Below are positions 1-7,913 of a stretch of DNA of 8,084 nt, piece by piece. The notes under the pieces were generated by a model. That model was not told where the DNA came from, searched no databases, and worked only from the letters and a program-made list of their open reading frames with translations. The DNA lies in contig JAHEIA010000129.1 in NCBI GenBank assembly GCA_024639625.1, positions 1 through 8,084 on the forward strand, given 5' to 3'. A program made the position numbers and the translations under genes. Origin of the DNA: Chromatiales bacterium (lineage in GTDB: Bacteria; Pseudomonadota; Gammaproteobacteria; Chromatiales; Chromatiaceae). Within the stretch, counting starts at the first letter, position 1. Every line of letters starts with the position of its first letter.

Positions 1-122
1 GGCAAGACAAAGGAAACATGGCGGATACCAGCTGCCATGGAGGAGAACATGAACTCGGCGGCGATGATCAGCAACGCACCGGCGAGCAAGGGAGGGTGTG
101 GAATTTGGCGGTCTACGCTCAT
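1..122 (-). CDS. DMT/EamA-family transporter, N-terminal fragment (cut by window edge)
   Basis: This is the start of a minus-strand gene that continues beyond base 1; only about 40 residues are visible. The ATG at 122-120 opens a frame beginning MSVDRQIPHPPLLAGALLII, followed by a small-residue and hydrophobic stretch (AAEFMFSSMAAGIRHVSFVLP). A short polar N-terminus, a first membrane helix at about residues 12-32, and a helix-breaking SxxLP segment are the usual opening of EamA-domain transporters, ten-helix inner-membrane proteins of the drug/metabolite transporter superfamily. The substrate cannot be inferred. There is no strong ribosome binding site (only AAGCAG just before the ATG), so the exact start is less certain than the frame. 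The gene is divergent from the OmpA-family gene. Another small membrane protein remains possible because the diagnostic second half is missing. Confidence 0.7.
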   Translation of the reverse strand, partial: MSVDRQIPHPPLLAGALLIIAAEFMFSSMAAGIRHVSFVL

Positions 123-510
123 CTGCTTGCGGGCGGCCCGCGCATCGCGTCGGTCGGGCGCTCGCTCGGAGCGGACAGCGCGACCGGACCGGGTCGCCGC
201 TTACTGTCACGGCAGTAGAACCGAGCGCGGAAACTATGGAGGGTCCTGCGCTGCCTGCGACCCGGGCTTAAATTGTGTATTATCCCATTCTAACATCTGG
301 CCTTGCTTAATAGTTGAATATAGTTACAATTCCCAAGGGAGCGAATCTTTAGATTCTGCTCGGCGTTTTCGTATACAATACTCGGCGCGAGGGCCAACGG
401 CCGCGGGATATTTCGAGCGTTTCCGGAGCAAAAGCGTCTTTTTTACTGAGCCGGGCCCGTCATCAGTTTCATCATTCATAGGTATTAACGAGGAAACACA
501 GGAAAAAAAA
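123..510. other. divergent intergenic region with AT-rich core
   Basis: These 388 bases separate the divergent transporter and OmpA-family genes. The transporter-proximal part (123-260) is GC-rich and holds two short inverted repeats, at 180-197 and 202-217. The part from about 265 to 380 is strikingly AT-rich for this window and contains several -10-like hexamers (278-283, 325-330, 374-379). The rest would be the 5' leader of the OmpA-family mRNA. A plus-strand frame is open through the whole region in phase with the OmpA-family gene, but it has no protein-like features, so I see no gene here. Confidence 0.6.
303..330 (+). promoter_or_regulatory. candidate sigma-70 promoter for the OmpA-family gene
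   Basis: TTGCTT at 303-308 and TACAAT at 325-330 are 16 bases apart and resemble -35 and -10 elements (3/6 and 5/6 matches). They sit in the AT-rich core of the region. Transcription from about 337 would give a leader of roughly 170 bases. Other -10-like hexamers at 278-283 and 374-379 make the exact choice uncertain. Confidence 0.3.
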
Positions 511-511
511 A
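491..511 (+). promoter_or_regulatory. ribosome binding site and A9 tract of the OmpA-family gene
   Basis: AGGA at 500-503 lies 7 bases before the ATG at 511 and fixes that start. A second AGGA at 491-494 is too distant to be the main site. The spacer is entirely A, giving a run of nine A (503-511) that ends in the start codon. Confidence 0.7.
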
Positions 512-1197
512 TGGCGAAGAAACAAACCAAGCAGCTGACGATCATGGGTGTGGCTGCCCCCATTGCCCTGGTGGCTGGTTTGGCCCTGGCTCCGCAGTCC
601 TGGGCCGCAGACAAGGCTTACGTGATGGACGCTGGTTCGAAAGACGCGGTCACCACGGGCTACGGCGAGTGCTGGACCACCTCCGGCGAGCCGAATCCGA
701 TGGAGAAATGCGGTGACGTCCTGGCGCAGCCCGTGGCTGCCCCTGATCCGTGCGCGGGGGATGCCGACGGCGATGGCATCTCTGATTGCAATGACAAGTG
801 CGCGAACACCCCTGGGGGTGCGAAGGTCGATGCCAACGGATGCGAGATTGTCCAAAGCCTGACCATCAACCTGGATGTGGACGAGTTCGCTTTCGACAGC
901 GCCACTCTGAAACCGGAGATGGAAGCGGCGTTGGAAGAGCTGGCGGGTCGGATCAAGGCCTCCAAGGGTGATGAGAGCCTGATGATCATCGGCCATACCG
1001 ATAGCACCGGACCTGCGGACTACAATCTGGGGCTCTCCGTGCGTCGCGCCGAATCCGTGGCCACCTTCCTGGAAGGCCAGGGTATCAGCGCAACCCGTAT
1101 GTCGATCAAGGGTGTGGGTGAAGAGCAGCCCATCGCCAGCAATGCGACTCGCGAGGGCCGTGCGCAGAACCGCCGCGTGGAGATCCAAACCCAGTAA
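511..1197 (+). CDS. OmpA-family peptidoglycan-binding outer-membrane protein with calcium-repeat-like linker
   Basis: A 228-residue exported envelope protein. The signal peptide covers residues 1-32: KK and K charges, a hydrophobic core at about 11-28, and SWA before the predicted cleavage site. The mature N-terminus has a GYGECWTT...C motif (Cys54, Cys67) common in proteobacterial OmpA-like proteins. Residues 78-113 form a thrombospondin-type-3-like, Asp-rich element (DADGDGISDCNDKC) with Cys81, 93, 97 and 111. Residues about 117-228 are the OmpA C-terminal domain: the FAFDSATL strand, GHTDSTG with Asp164, LSVRRA with Arg179, and a closing NRRVEI. Asp164 and Arg179 match the pair that binds diaminopimelate in peptidoglycan in this family. 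No eight-stranded barrel is present, so this is a short periplasmic or anchor form rather than a porin; no lipobox is seen. The inferred role is tethering the outer membrane to the wall. The start is set by the AGGA site and signal peptide. It stands alone between a divergent transporter gene and convergent purB. Confidence 0.92.
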   Translation: MAKKQTKQLTIMGVAAPIALVAGLALAPQSWAADKAYVMDAGSKDAVTTGYGECWTTSGEPNPMEKCGDVLAQPVAAPDPCAGDADGDGISDCNDKCANTPGGAKVDANGCEIVQSLTINLDVDEFAFDSATLKPEMEAALEELAGRIKASKGDESLMIIGHTDSTGPADYNLGLSVRRAESVATFLEGQGISATRMSIKGVGEEQPIASNATREGRAQNRRVEIQTQ

Positions 1198-1211
1198 CGG
1201 CGACAAACCGA

Positions 1212-1237
1212 CTGCGCCGCAGTTTTCTGCGGTGCAG
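1212..1237. repeat. hairpin 1 of a tandem pair
   Basis: CTGCGCCGCAG (1212-1222) pairs with CTGCGGTGCAG (1227-1237) across a TTTT loop: 11 pairs, one of them G-U in RNA from the plus strand. There is no T-run after it. It lies between the OmpA-family stop and the terminator and may support termination or protect the mRNA 3' end. Confidence 0.6.
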
Positions 1238-1240
1238 CGG

Positions 1241-1271
1241 AAAAAGCCCGCGTCTAACGCGGGCTTTTTTT
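1241..1271. terminator. bidirectional rho-independent terminator
   Basis: The stem of AAAAAGCCCGCGT (1241-1253) and its complement (1257-1269) closes a three-base CTA loop. A T-run covers 1265-1271 on the plus strand, and the A-run at 1241-1245 becomes a T-run on the minus strand. It can therefore end both the OmpA-family transcript and the convergent purB transcript, whose stop codon is about 20 bases away. Confidence 0.9.
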
Positions 1272-1290
1272 CGCGGCAGAAGAAGGCGGC

Positions 1291-2802
<1,512 letters not shown>

Positions 2803-5472
2803 TCAGGCCGCCAACTTACGCAACACGTAGTGCAGGATGCCTCCGTTCAGGTAGTACTCCACCTCGTTGGGGGTGTCGATGCGGACGCGGACGGTGAACT
2901 CCTTGACCGAGCCGTCCGCCGCGGTGGCCTTGACCTGCACCTGCTTGGCGCTGCCGTCCCCCAGGCCGGTGATATCGAAGGTCTCCTGACCGCTGAGGCC
3001 CAAGCTCTCCGCGCTCTCGGCCTCCTGGAACTGTAGCGGCAGCACCCCCATGCACACCAGGTTGGTGCGGTGGATACGCTCGTAGCTCTCGGCTAGCACC
3101 GCGCGCACACCGAGCAGGCGCGGACCCTTGGCGGCCCAGTCGCGGGAAGAGCCGGAGCCGTACTCCTTGCCGGCGATGACGATGGCCGGGACCCCTTCCT
3201 CCTGGTAGCGCATGGCTGCATCGTAGACGGACATCGGCTCACCGGACGGCAGGTGTAGGGTGACTCCACCTTCGGTGCCCGGGGCCATCAAATTGCGCAG
3301 TCGGATGTTGGCGAAGGTTCCGCGCATCATCACTTCGTGGTTGCCGCGCCGCGAGCCGTAGGAATTGAAATCGCCGGGCGCCACGCCGCGCTCCTGCAGG
3401 TAGCGTCCGGCAGGCGAATCCGCTTTGATGGCGCCAGCCGGAGAGATGTGGTCTGTGGTGACTGAATCACCCAGTTTGGCCAGTGCGCGGGCATTGTGGA
3501 TGTCCAGGTCGCCTCCGGTCTCCAACTCCTTGCTCATGCCGGTGAAGTAGGGGGGGTTGGCGATGTAAGTGGATGCAGCGTCCCAACGGAACAGCTCGCC
3601 TTCGGGGCTGGCAAGGCTCTGCCAACGGCTCTCTCCGGCGAACACGTCCCGGTAGGACTCGCTGTACTGCTTGTTGGTGACGTTGGCGGCGACAGCCGCG
3701 GCGATTTCGTGTTGGCTGGGCCAGATGTCCTTCAGGTAGACGTCCTGTCCGCTTTGGTCTCGGCCCAGGGGCTCTTGGTACAGGTCGATGTCCATGCGTC
3801 CCGCCAGGGCGTAGGCGACCACCAGGGGCGGCGAGGCGAGGTAGTTCATGCGCACCTCGGCATGCACCCGTCCCTCGAAGTTGCGATTGCCCGAGAGTAC
3901 GGCGGCGACCGCCAGATCGCCGTCGGCGATCGCCTTGGAGACCTCTGGCGGCAGCGGACCCGAGTTGCCGATGCAGGTCGTACAGCCGTAGCCGACGACG
4001 TGGAAGCCGAGTTCCTTCAGCGGCTCCATCAGGTCGGCGCCGATCAGGTAGTCGGTGACCACCCGGGAGCCAGGGCCGAGAGAGGTCTTGACCCAGGGCT
4101 TGGTGCTGAGACCGCGCGCGCGAGCCTTTTTTGCCACCAGGCCGGAGGCCAGCATGACGGCGGGATTGGATGTGTTGGTGCAGGAGGTGATGGCGGCGAT
4201 CACCACCGAGCCGTCGTCGAGCTCGACCTCCTGGCCGTCTATCATCGCCTTGACAGGACCGCTTTCGGTCTGCGTGCCGCGCTCGGCGTGCAGGGCCTCC
4301 TTGGCTTTGAGGAAGGCACTCTTGGCGCTGCGCAAGGGAACCCGGTCCTGGGGACGCTTGGGACCCGCCAGACTGGGCTCGATGCCGGCCATATCCAGAG
4401 AGAGCGTCTCTGAGTAATCGGCTTCCCGGGTGTCGTCCCGCCACATTCCTTGGGTCTTCGCGTAGGCCTCCACCAGGGCTACCTGGTCGGCGCTGCGGCC
4501 GGTCAGGCGCAGGTAGTCTAGAGTTTCGTCGTCGATCGGGAACAGACCACAGGTGGCGCCGTATTCCGGGGCCATATTGGCAATGGTGGCGCGGTCGCCC
4601 ATCGGCAGGCTGGCTACCCCGGGGCCGTAGAACTCGACGAACTTGCCCACCACCCCGTGCCGGCGCAGTTGCTCGACGATGGTCAGCACCAAGTCGGTGG
4701 CGGTGGCGCCTTCCGGCAGCGCGCCGGTGAGCTTGAAACCCACCACCTTGGGTATCAGCATGGAGACCGGCTGGCCGAGCATGGAGGCCTCTGCCTCGAT
4801 GCCGCCCACGCCCCACCCCAGTACCCCCATGCCATTGACCATGGTGGTGTGGGAGTCGGTCCCCACCAGGGTATCCGGGTAGGCTTGGAGAACGCCGGCA
4901 TTCTCTTGGCCCATCACCACCCGCGCCAGGTATTCGACGTTGACCTGGTGCACGATGCCGGTGTCCGGCGGCACCACCTTGAAGTTGGAAAACGCCTTCT
5001 GGCCCCACTTGAGGAAGGCGTAGCGTTCCTGGTTGCGGGCATACTCCAACTCAGCGTTGTCGGCGAAGGCGCTGTCGGAGCCGAATTTGTCGACCTGCAC
5101 CGAGTGGTCGATTACCAACTCGGCCGGCTGCAGGGGATTGATCCGTTTGGGATCACCGCCAAGCTGGCGCATGGCATCCCGCATCGCCGCCAGGTCGACC
5201 ACCGCGGGTACGCCGGTAAAGTCCTGCATCAGCACCCGTGCCGGGCGGTACTGGATCTCGTGCCTGGGTTCGGCCCGCGGGTCCCAGGTCGCAAGCGCCT
5301 CAATGCTCTGCTTGGTAACCGAAATCGCGTCCTCGTTGCGCAGCAGATTCTCCAGTAAGATCTTGAGCGAAAAGGGTAATCTAGCGCTTCCTTGCACTGC
5401 GTCCAGACGAAAGATCTGGTAGGATCTGGCACCGACTTCCAGGGTGGATTTGGCATCAAAGCTGTTGGTCAT
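2803..5472 (-). CDS. acnA: aconitate hydratase A (aconitase, AcnA/IRP type)
   Basis: Cytosolic [4Fe-4S] enzyme of 889 residues that converts citrate to isocitrate via cis-aconitate in the TCA and glyoxylate cycles. The length matches the AcnA/iron-regulatory-protein branch (about 890), not the differently arranged AcnB. Cluster ligands are visible: Cys431 in SCTNTSNP, and Cys497 and Cys500 in [14 protein letters not shown]. Early landmarks are the [18 protein letters not shown] region (about 83-100), DHSVQVD (122-128) and [20 protein letters not shown] (205-224). The C-terminal swivel domain carries [26 protein letters not shown] and the [13 protein letters not shown] active-site segment (about 772-784). 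The ATG at 5472 is preferred because GGAG sits 7 bases upstream; an in-frame ATG at 5502 has no such site. A 29-codon frame ends on this start codon. The gene lies between hflD and purB, separated by 231 and 144 bases, so it is probably its own unit. Homologues can bind RNA when the cluster is lost; nothing here tests that. Confidence 0.97.
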   Translation of the reverse strand: MTNSFDAKSTLEVGARSYQIFRLDAVQGSARLPFSLKILLENLLRNEDAISVTKQSIEALATWDPRAEPRHEIQYRPARVLMQDFTGVPAVVDLAAMRDAMRQLGGDPKRINPLQPAELVIDHSVQVDKFGSDSAFADNAELEYARNQERYAFLKWGQKAFSNFKVVPPDTGIVHQVNVEYLARVVMGQENAGVLQAYPDTLVGTDSHTTMVNGMGVLGWGVGGIEAEASMLGQPVSMLIPKVVGFKLTGALPEGATATDLVLTIVEQLRRHGVVGKFVEFYGPGVASLPMGDRATIANMAPEYGATCGLFPIDDETLDYLRLTGRSADQVALVEAYAKTQGMWRDDTREADYSETLSLDMAGIEPSLAGPKRPQDRVPLRSAKSAFLKAKEALHAERGTQTESGPVKAMIDGQEVELDDGSVVIAAITSCTNTSNPAVMLASGLVAKKARARGLSTKPWVKTSLGPGSRVVTDYLIGADLMEPLKELGFHVVGYGCTTCIGNSGPLPPEVSKAIADGDLAVAAVLSGNRNFEGRVHAEVRMNYLASPPLVVAYALAGRMDIDLYQEPLGRDQSGQDVYLKDIWPSQHEIAAAVAANVTNKQYSESYRDVFAGESRWQSLASPEGELFRWDAASTYIANPPYFTGMSKELETGGDLDIHNARALAKLGDSVTTDHISPAGAIKADSPAGRYLQERGVAPGDFNSYGSRRGNHEVMMRGTFANIRLRNLMAPGTEGGVTLHLPSGEPMSVYDAAMRYQEEGVPAIVIAGKEYGSGSSRDWAAKGPRLLGVRAVLAESYERIHRTNLVCMGVLPLQFQEAESAESLGLSGQETFDITGLGDGSAKQVQVKATAADGSVKEFTVRVRIDTPNEVEYYLNGGILHYVLRKLAA

Positions 5473-5558
5473 AACCGGACTCCAGAACGATGGGACAGCC
5501 ATAGCTGATGGCTGCGTCTGCCCGAACGGAATGCCTCGGGAGCGAAAAACCCTAGCAT
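5469..5558 (-). CDS. candidate 29-residue upstream ORF coupled to acnA
   Basis: On the minus strand, AGGA (5567-5564) is followed 5 bases later by an ATG (5558-5556). The frame runs 29 codons ([20 protein letters not shown], then nine more residues) to a TGA at 5471-5469. That TGA overlaps the acnA ATG as ATGA, the arrangement of translationally coupled genes. The frame is not in phase with acnA. The peptide resembles nothing I know and has no clear membrane segment, so any role would more likely be as a leader that feeds ribosomes to acnA than as a functional product. An open frame this short can arise by chance, and a promoter reading of the same bases (-10 at 5562-5557) would exclude it. 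Confidence 0.35.
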   Translation of the reverse strand: MLGFFAPEAFRSGRRSHQLWLSHRSGVRL

Positions 5559-5584
5559 TTTATTCCTGTTAAAGGAGAAATCCA
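5557..5584 (-). promoter_or_regulatory. weak candidate promoter of acnA
   Basis: On the minus strand, TGGATT (5584-5579; 3/6) and TAAAAT (5562-5557; 5/6) are 16 bases apart in the gap upstream of acnA. Transcription would begin near 5550, leaving a leader of about 78 bases and removing the start of the small upstream ORF. It is an eye-picked match only; some promoter in this gap is likely because hflD ends 231 bases away. Confidence 0.25.
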
Positions 5585-5703
5585 CCAGGGATTAAGGTGC
5601 CGCCGATTTCCTTGCTGGGTGCCGGGTTGGGCCGCTCGACCGGCAGGCGCCCCTCGACCCGGTTGCAGAGCAGGCGCTGCGCTTTGCCGGCGGGGCCCGT
5701 GGG
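5559..5703. other. gap between hflD and the acnA upstream region
   Basis: No gene is seen in these 145 bases. A near-direct repeat GCCGCTCGACC / GCCCCTCGACC occurs at 5631-5641 and 5649-5659 (10 of 11 identical). It is flanked by CCGGGT (5622-5627) and ACCCGG (5657-5662), which could close a larger hairpin at the end of the hflD transcript. There is no T-run terminator. Confidence 0.4.
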
Positions 5704-6348
5704 TCAATGGCTCGACGGGGCGGCCTGCAGCAGCTGTCGGGCAAGCTCGACCATACGCCGGCGCTGCAACAGCACCTGGTATTTGCGTCCGCCGACCTGA
5801 TGCCACAGACGGGCCGCACGGATGCCGGCAAGAAGCAGGCTGCGGATCTTATTGACGTTATCGGGGTTGTGCAGGTGCAGTGGCTCTCCACTCACCATGA
5901 TTCGCGGGCGCAGGGTGCTGATGGTATCCACATAGAGTTGCGCGAGTTGCGCCAGGATATTGCCGTGCAGTAGCGAATAGTGTTCCGTACGCTGGTTCGC
6001 TGACGCCATGCCGTCTGTGATCTTCTGCAGCAGTTGCGGGCTGCCTGCCAGCTTGCGCTCCAACTGGATCAGGGCGATCGCGTATCGCGTGATCTCCTGG
6101 CTGCGCGTCGCACCGCCCTCGAGCTGCCCGCAGAGGGTCTGCAGGCCGACAGCCAGGCCTGTCGCCCCACCGAATACGTCGGCTACGCTGTCACTGTCGA
6201 TCTTGAACAGGCTGCGCATCGAGGTCTGCACCGCCTCACCATCCGCCGCGCCGCGCCGTGCGATCTGTTGTGTCAAACGCGCAGCCTGTAGAACACCGGC
6301 CAGTGCAAGCACGCGGTCCCGATCGGAATACACGCCGTAGTTCCTCAT
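5704..6348 (-). CDS. hflD: HflD family protein (high-frequency-of-lysogenization protein D)
   Basis: A 214-residue helical protein, close to the E. coli length of 213. In E. coli HflD is a peripheral inner-membrane protein that binds the lambda CII activator and lowers lysogeny; its normal cellular role is not well established. Landmarks: the N-terminal LALAGVLQAARLTQQIA (14-30), a FGGATGLAVGLQTL segment (59-72), TRYAIALIQLERKL (87-100), and the conserved C-terminal pair YVDTISTLRPRIMVSGEP (139-156) and LLLAGIRAARLWHQVGGRKY (171-190). I chose the ATG at 6348 because the family starts just before the LALAG helix and because it overlaps the mnmA stop as ATGA. That overlap, with no clear binding site of its own, implies translational coupling to mnmA. 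An in-frame start at 6441 would add 31 residues read inside mnmA and is rejected. It is the last gene of the nudJ-mnmA-hflD operon. Confidence 0.95.
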   Translation of the reverse strand: MRNYGVYSDRDRVLALAGVLQAARLTQQIARRGAADGEAVQTSMRSLFKIDSDSVADVFGGATGLAVGLQTLCGQLEGGATRSQEITRYAIALIQLERKLAGSPQLLQKITDGMASANQRTEHYSLLHGNILAQLAQLYVDTISTLRPRIMVSGEPLHLHNPDNVNKIRSLLLAGIRAARLWHQVGGRKYQVLLQRRRMVELARQLLQAAPSSH

Positions 6349-7457
6349 GTGTCGGTACCCAGCGGCCGTTGAATAATGGCTCCACCAAGACATTCGCCCT
6401 TGCGGTAGAAAACGATCGATTGGCCGGGGGCAACCGCCCACTGCGCTCGCTCAAAGCGCACCGTGCAGCGATCCTTGCCGATCACCTCGAGGAGGCAATC
6501 CTGCAGCGGCTGGCGATGGCGCAGTCTCCCGCAGCAGGAGAATGGCGCCGGCCCGGGCGCACGCCCGGCGATCCAATGCAACTGGTTTGCCTCGAGTGCG
6601 GAATGCAGCAGGCGGGGATGGTCGTGGCCCTGCGCTACGGTCAGCGCGTTGCGCGACAGGTCCTTGCCGACGACGAACCACGGTTGTTGCTCCGCCTGCG
6701 ATTGACCACCAATACCCAGGCCTTTGCGCTGGCCCAGCGTGTAGTACATCAGCCCGCGGTGCTCGCCTACCCAACGGCCCTCCAGGTCTTCGATCGGACC
6801 CGGGGCAGCCGGCAGATAGCGCTGCAGAAAATCGCGAAACCTGCGTTCGCCGATGAAACAGATGCCGGTGCTGTCCCGCTTGGCGTGGTTGGGGAAGCCT
6901 GCTTCTTTCGCCAGTCTGCGCACATCCCCCTTAGTCAAGTCGCCGAGCGGCATCAAGCTGCGGGCTAACTGATCCTGCGCCAGCAGATAGAGGAAGTAGG
7001 TCTGGTCTTTGTTCTGGTCTGCAGCCTCGCGCAGGCGCCAACCATCGGCGGCCCGGCCGATGCGCGCATAGTGTCCGGTCGCAATGCCCGCGGCGCCCAG
7101 TTCCAGGGCGTAGTCCAGAAAGGCGCCGAATTTGATCTCCCTATTGCACAATACGTCCGGATTTGGGGTGCGTCCCGCCTGGTATTCCGTCAGGAAGTAA
7201 GAGAACACCTGATCCCAGTACTCACTGGCAAAATTCACCCTATGCAAGCAGATATCCAATACATCGGCGACCGCCTGGGCGTCTTCGAGATCTTGGGCCG
7301 CTGAGCAGAATCCTTCCCGATCATCGTCCTCCCAGTTCTTCATGAACATGGCTTCGACTCGATAGCCCTCGCGCTTCAGCAGCAGCGCCGCGACGGCGGA
7401 GTCGACGCCTCCGGAGAGGCCGACGATGACGGGTCCTTGCGCCTCGGGTGTGGACAC
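6345..7457 (-). CDS. mnmA: tRNA-specific 2-thiouridylase MnmA
   Basis: Cytosolic enzyme of 370 residues that makes 2-thiouridine at wobble position 34 of the tRNAs for Lys, Glu and Gln, using ATP to adenylate U34 and sulfur delivered by a relay (the Tus proteins in E. coli). The PP-loop ATP site SGGVDS is at 15-20, followed by MFMKNWEDDD (37-46). The two catalytic cysteines are Cys104 in PNPDVLCN and Cys200 in DSTGICFIGE. GTPNP-like RTPNP (96-100), ATGHYARI (126-133), QTYFLYLL (152-159) and LGQRKGLGIGG (241-251) are further family motifs, and the C-terminal beta-barrel ends CLGGAIIQRP. The start is GTG at 7457: an in-frame TGA at 7469-7467 (the nudJ stop) lies four codons upstream and no other start codon occurs before the PP-loop. 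No good binding site precedes it, which suggests reinitiation after nudJ. Its stop overlaps the hflD start. Confidence 0.97.
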   Translation of the reverse strand: MSTPEAQGPVIVGLSGGVDSAVAALLLKREGYRVEAMFMKNWEDDDREGFCSAAQDLEDAQAVADVLDICLHRVNFASEYWDQVFSYFLTEYQAGRTPNPDVLCNREIKFGAFLDYALELGAAGIATGHYARIGRAADGWRLREAADQNKDQTYFLYLLAQDQLARSLMPLGDLTKGDVRRLAKEAGFPNHAKRDSTGICFIGERRFRDFLQRYLPAAPGPIEDLEGRWVGEHRGLMYYTLGQRKGLGIGGQSQAEQQPWFVVGKDLSRNALTVAQGHDHPRLLHSALEANQLHWIAGRAPGPAPFSCCGRLRHRQPLQDCLLEVIGKDRCTVRFERAQWAVAPGQSIVFYRKGECLGGAIIQRPLGTDT

Positions 7458-7469
7458 GGTCGGGGGTCA
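7455..7469 (-). promoter_or_regulatory. nudJ stop / mnmA GTG start junction
   Basis: The nudJ TGA (7469-7467), three sense codons (CCC CCG ACC) and the mnmA GTG (7457-7455) are all in one reading frame. There is no convincing Shine-Dalgarno sequence; the nearest GGA is about 13 bases before the GTG. The junction points to termination-reinitiation as the way mnmA is translated. Confidence 0.6.
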
Positions 7470-7913
7470 ATCCAGATCGCGCAGCAGGGTCAAAGGGAAC
7501 CTGCGGCCGTCCAGGTAGTCGTCGAGGCTGCGCAGCACCAGGGGGCTGCGCAGCTGGTCGCGGCGCGCCGCAAGTTCACTTCGGCTCATCCATAGGGCGC
7601 GCAGGATGCCGCTGTCCAGGGCCTGGTGGGTCCGCTGATCGGTGCATTCGCCGCAAAAACAGAAGCGCACAAAGGTGGTTCCCCGCGGCGTGTTGCGCCA
7701 TCGATAGACGCCGACCAAGGCCGCGGGTACGAAGCGCCAGGCCGTTTCTTCCTGTGTCTCGCGCACAACTGCTTGCAGGAGGCTTTCCCCCTCGTCCAGA
7801 TGTCCGGCGGGCTGATTCAAGCGAATCCCCTCCGCAGTCTGCTCTTCGACGATCAGGAAACGACCTGCGCGTGGCGCGATAGCGGCTACGGTTACATGTG
7901 GCGACCAGGTCAT
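7467..7913 (-). CDS. nudJ: Nudix hydrolase NudJ (phosphatase)
   Basis: A 148-residue cytosolic Nudix hydrolase. E. coli NudJ acts on nucleoside tri- and diphosphates and on the thiamine precursor HMP-PP, releasing orthophosphate. The N-terminus PHVTVAAIAPRAGRFLIVEE and the NQPAGHLDEGE segment are characteristic of the NudJ branch. The Nudix box spans residues 37-59: G37, E43, then RETQEE (51-56) with the metal-binding glutamates in place. The usual glycine two residues after EE is alanine here (Ala58). The C-terminal LRSPLVLRSLDDYLDGRRFPL matches the family. The ATG at 7913 gives the family N-terminus (E. coli begins three residues before PHVTVA); the frame stays open upstream to the window edge, but that stretch is Arg/Ala-rich and lacks family features. 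It leads the nudJ-mnmA-hflD operon, the same order as in E. coli and Pseudomonas. A -10-like TAGAAT ends 8 bases before the ATG. Confidence 0.93.
   Translation of the reverse strand: MTWSPHVTVAAIAPRAGRFLIVEEQTAEGIRLNQPAGHLDEGESLLQAVVRETQEETAWRFVPAALVGVYRWRNTPRGTTFVRFCFCGECTDQRTHQALDSGILRALWMSRSELAARRDQLRSPLVLRSLDDYLDGRRFPLTLLRDLD

Noticed and set aside
37..510. In-frame N-terminal extension of the OmpA-family protein (158 extra residues)
   Set aside because: The extension is low-complexity, partly antisense to the transporter gene, and would bury a clear signal peptide. The ATG at 511 has a good ribosome site.
472..1206. 244-residue minus-strand frame opposite the OmpA-family gene
   Set aside because: It is antisense to a gene with a complete signal peptide and domain structure, and has no motif of its own.
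3496..4413. 305-residue plus-strand open frame opposite acnA
   Set aside because: It is a shadow frame on the antisense strand of a conserved enzyme, Gly/Val/Asp-rich with no recognisable motif; such frames are common in GC-rich genes.
3467..5008. 513-residue minus-strand open frame inside acnA
   Set aside because: It is an alternative frame of acnA rich in Arg, Gly and Pro, which is typical of frame-shifted reading of GC-rich coding DNA.
5571..5600. Plus-strand ribosome-site-like AAAGGAG in the hflD-acnA gap
   Set aside because: No ATG follows at a usable distance, and the downstream plus-strand frames run antisense into hflD.
6349..6441. Upstream start for hflD at 6441
   Set aside because: The extra residues are read inside the conserved C-terminal end of mnmA; the ATGA overlap start at 6348 fits the family length.
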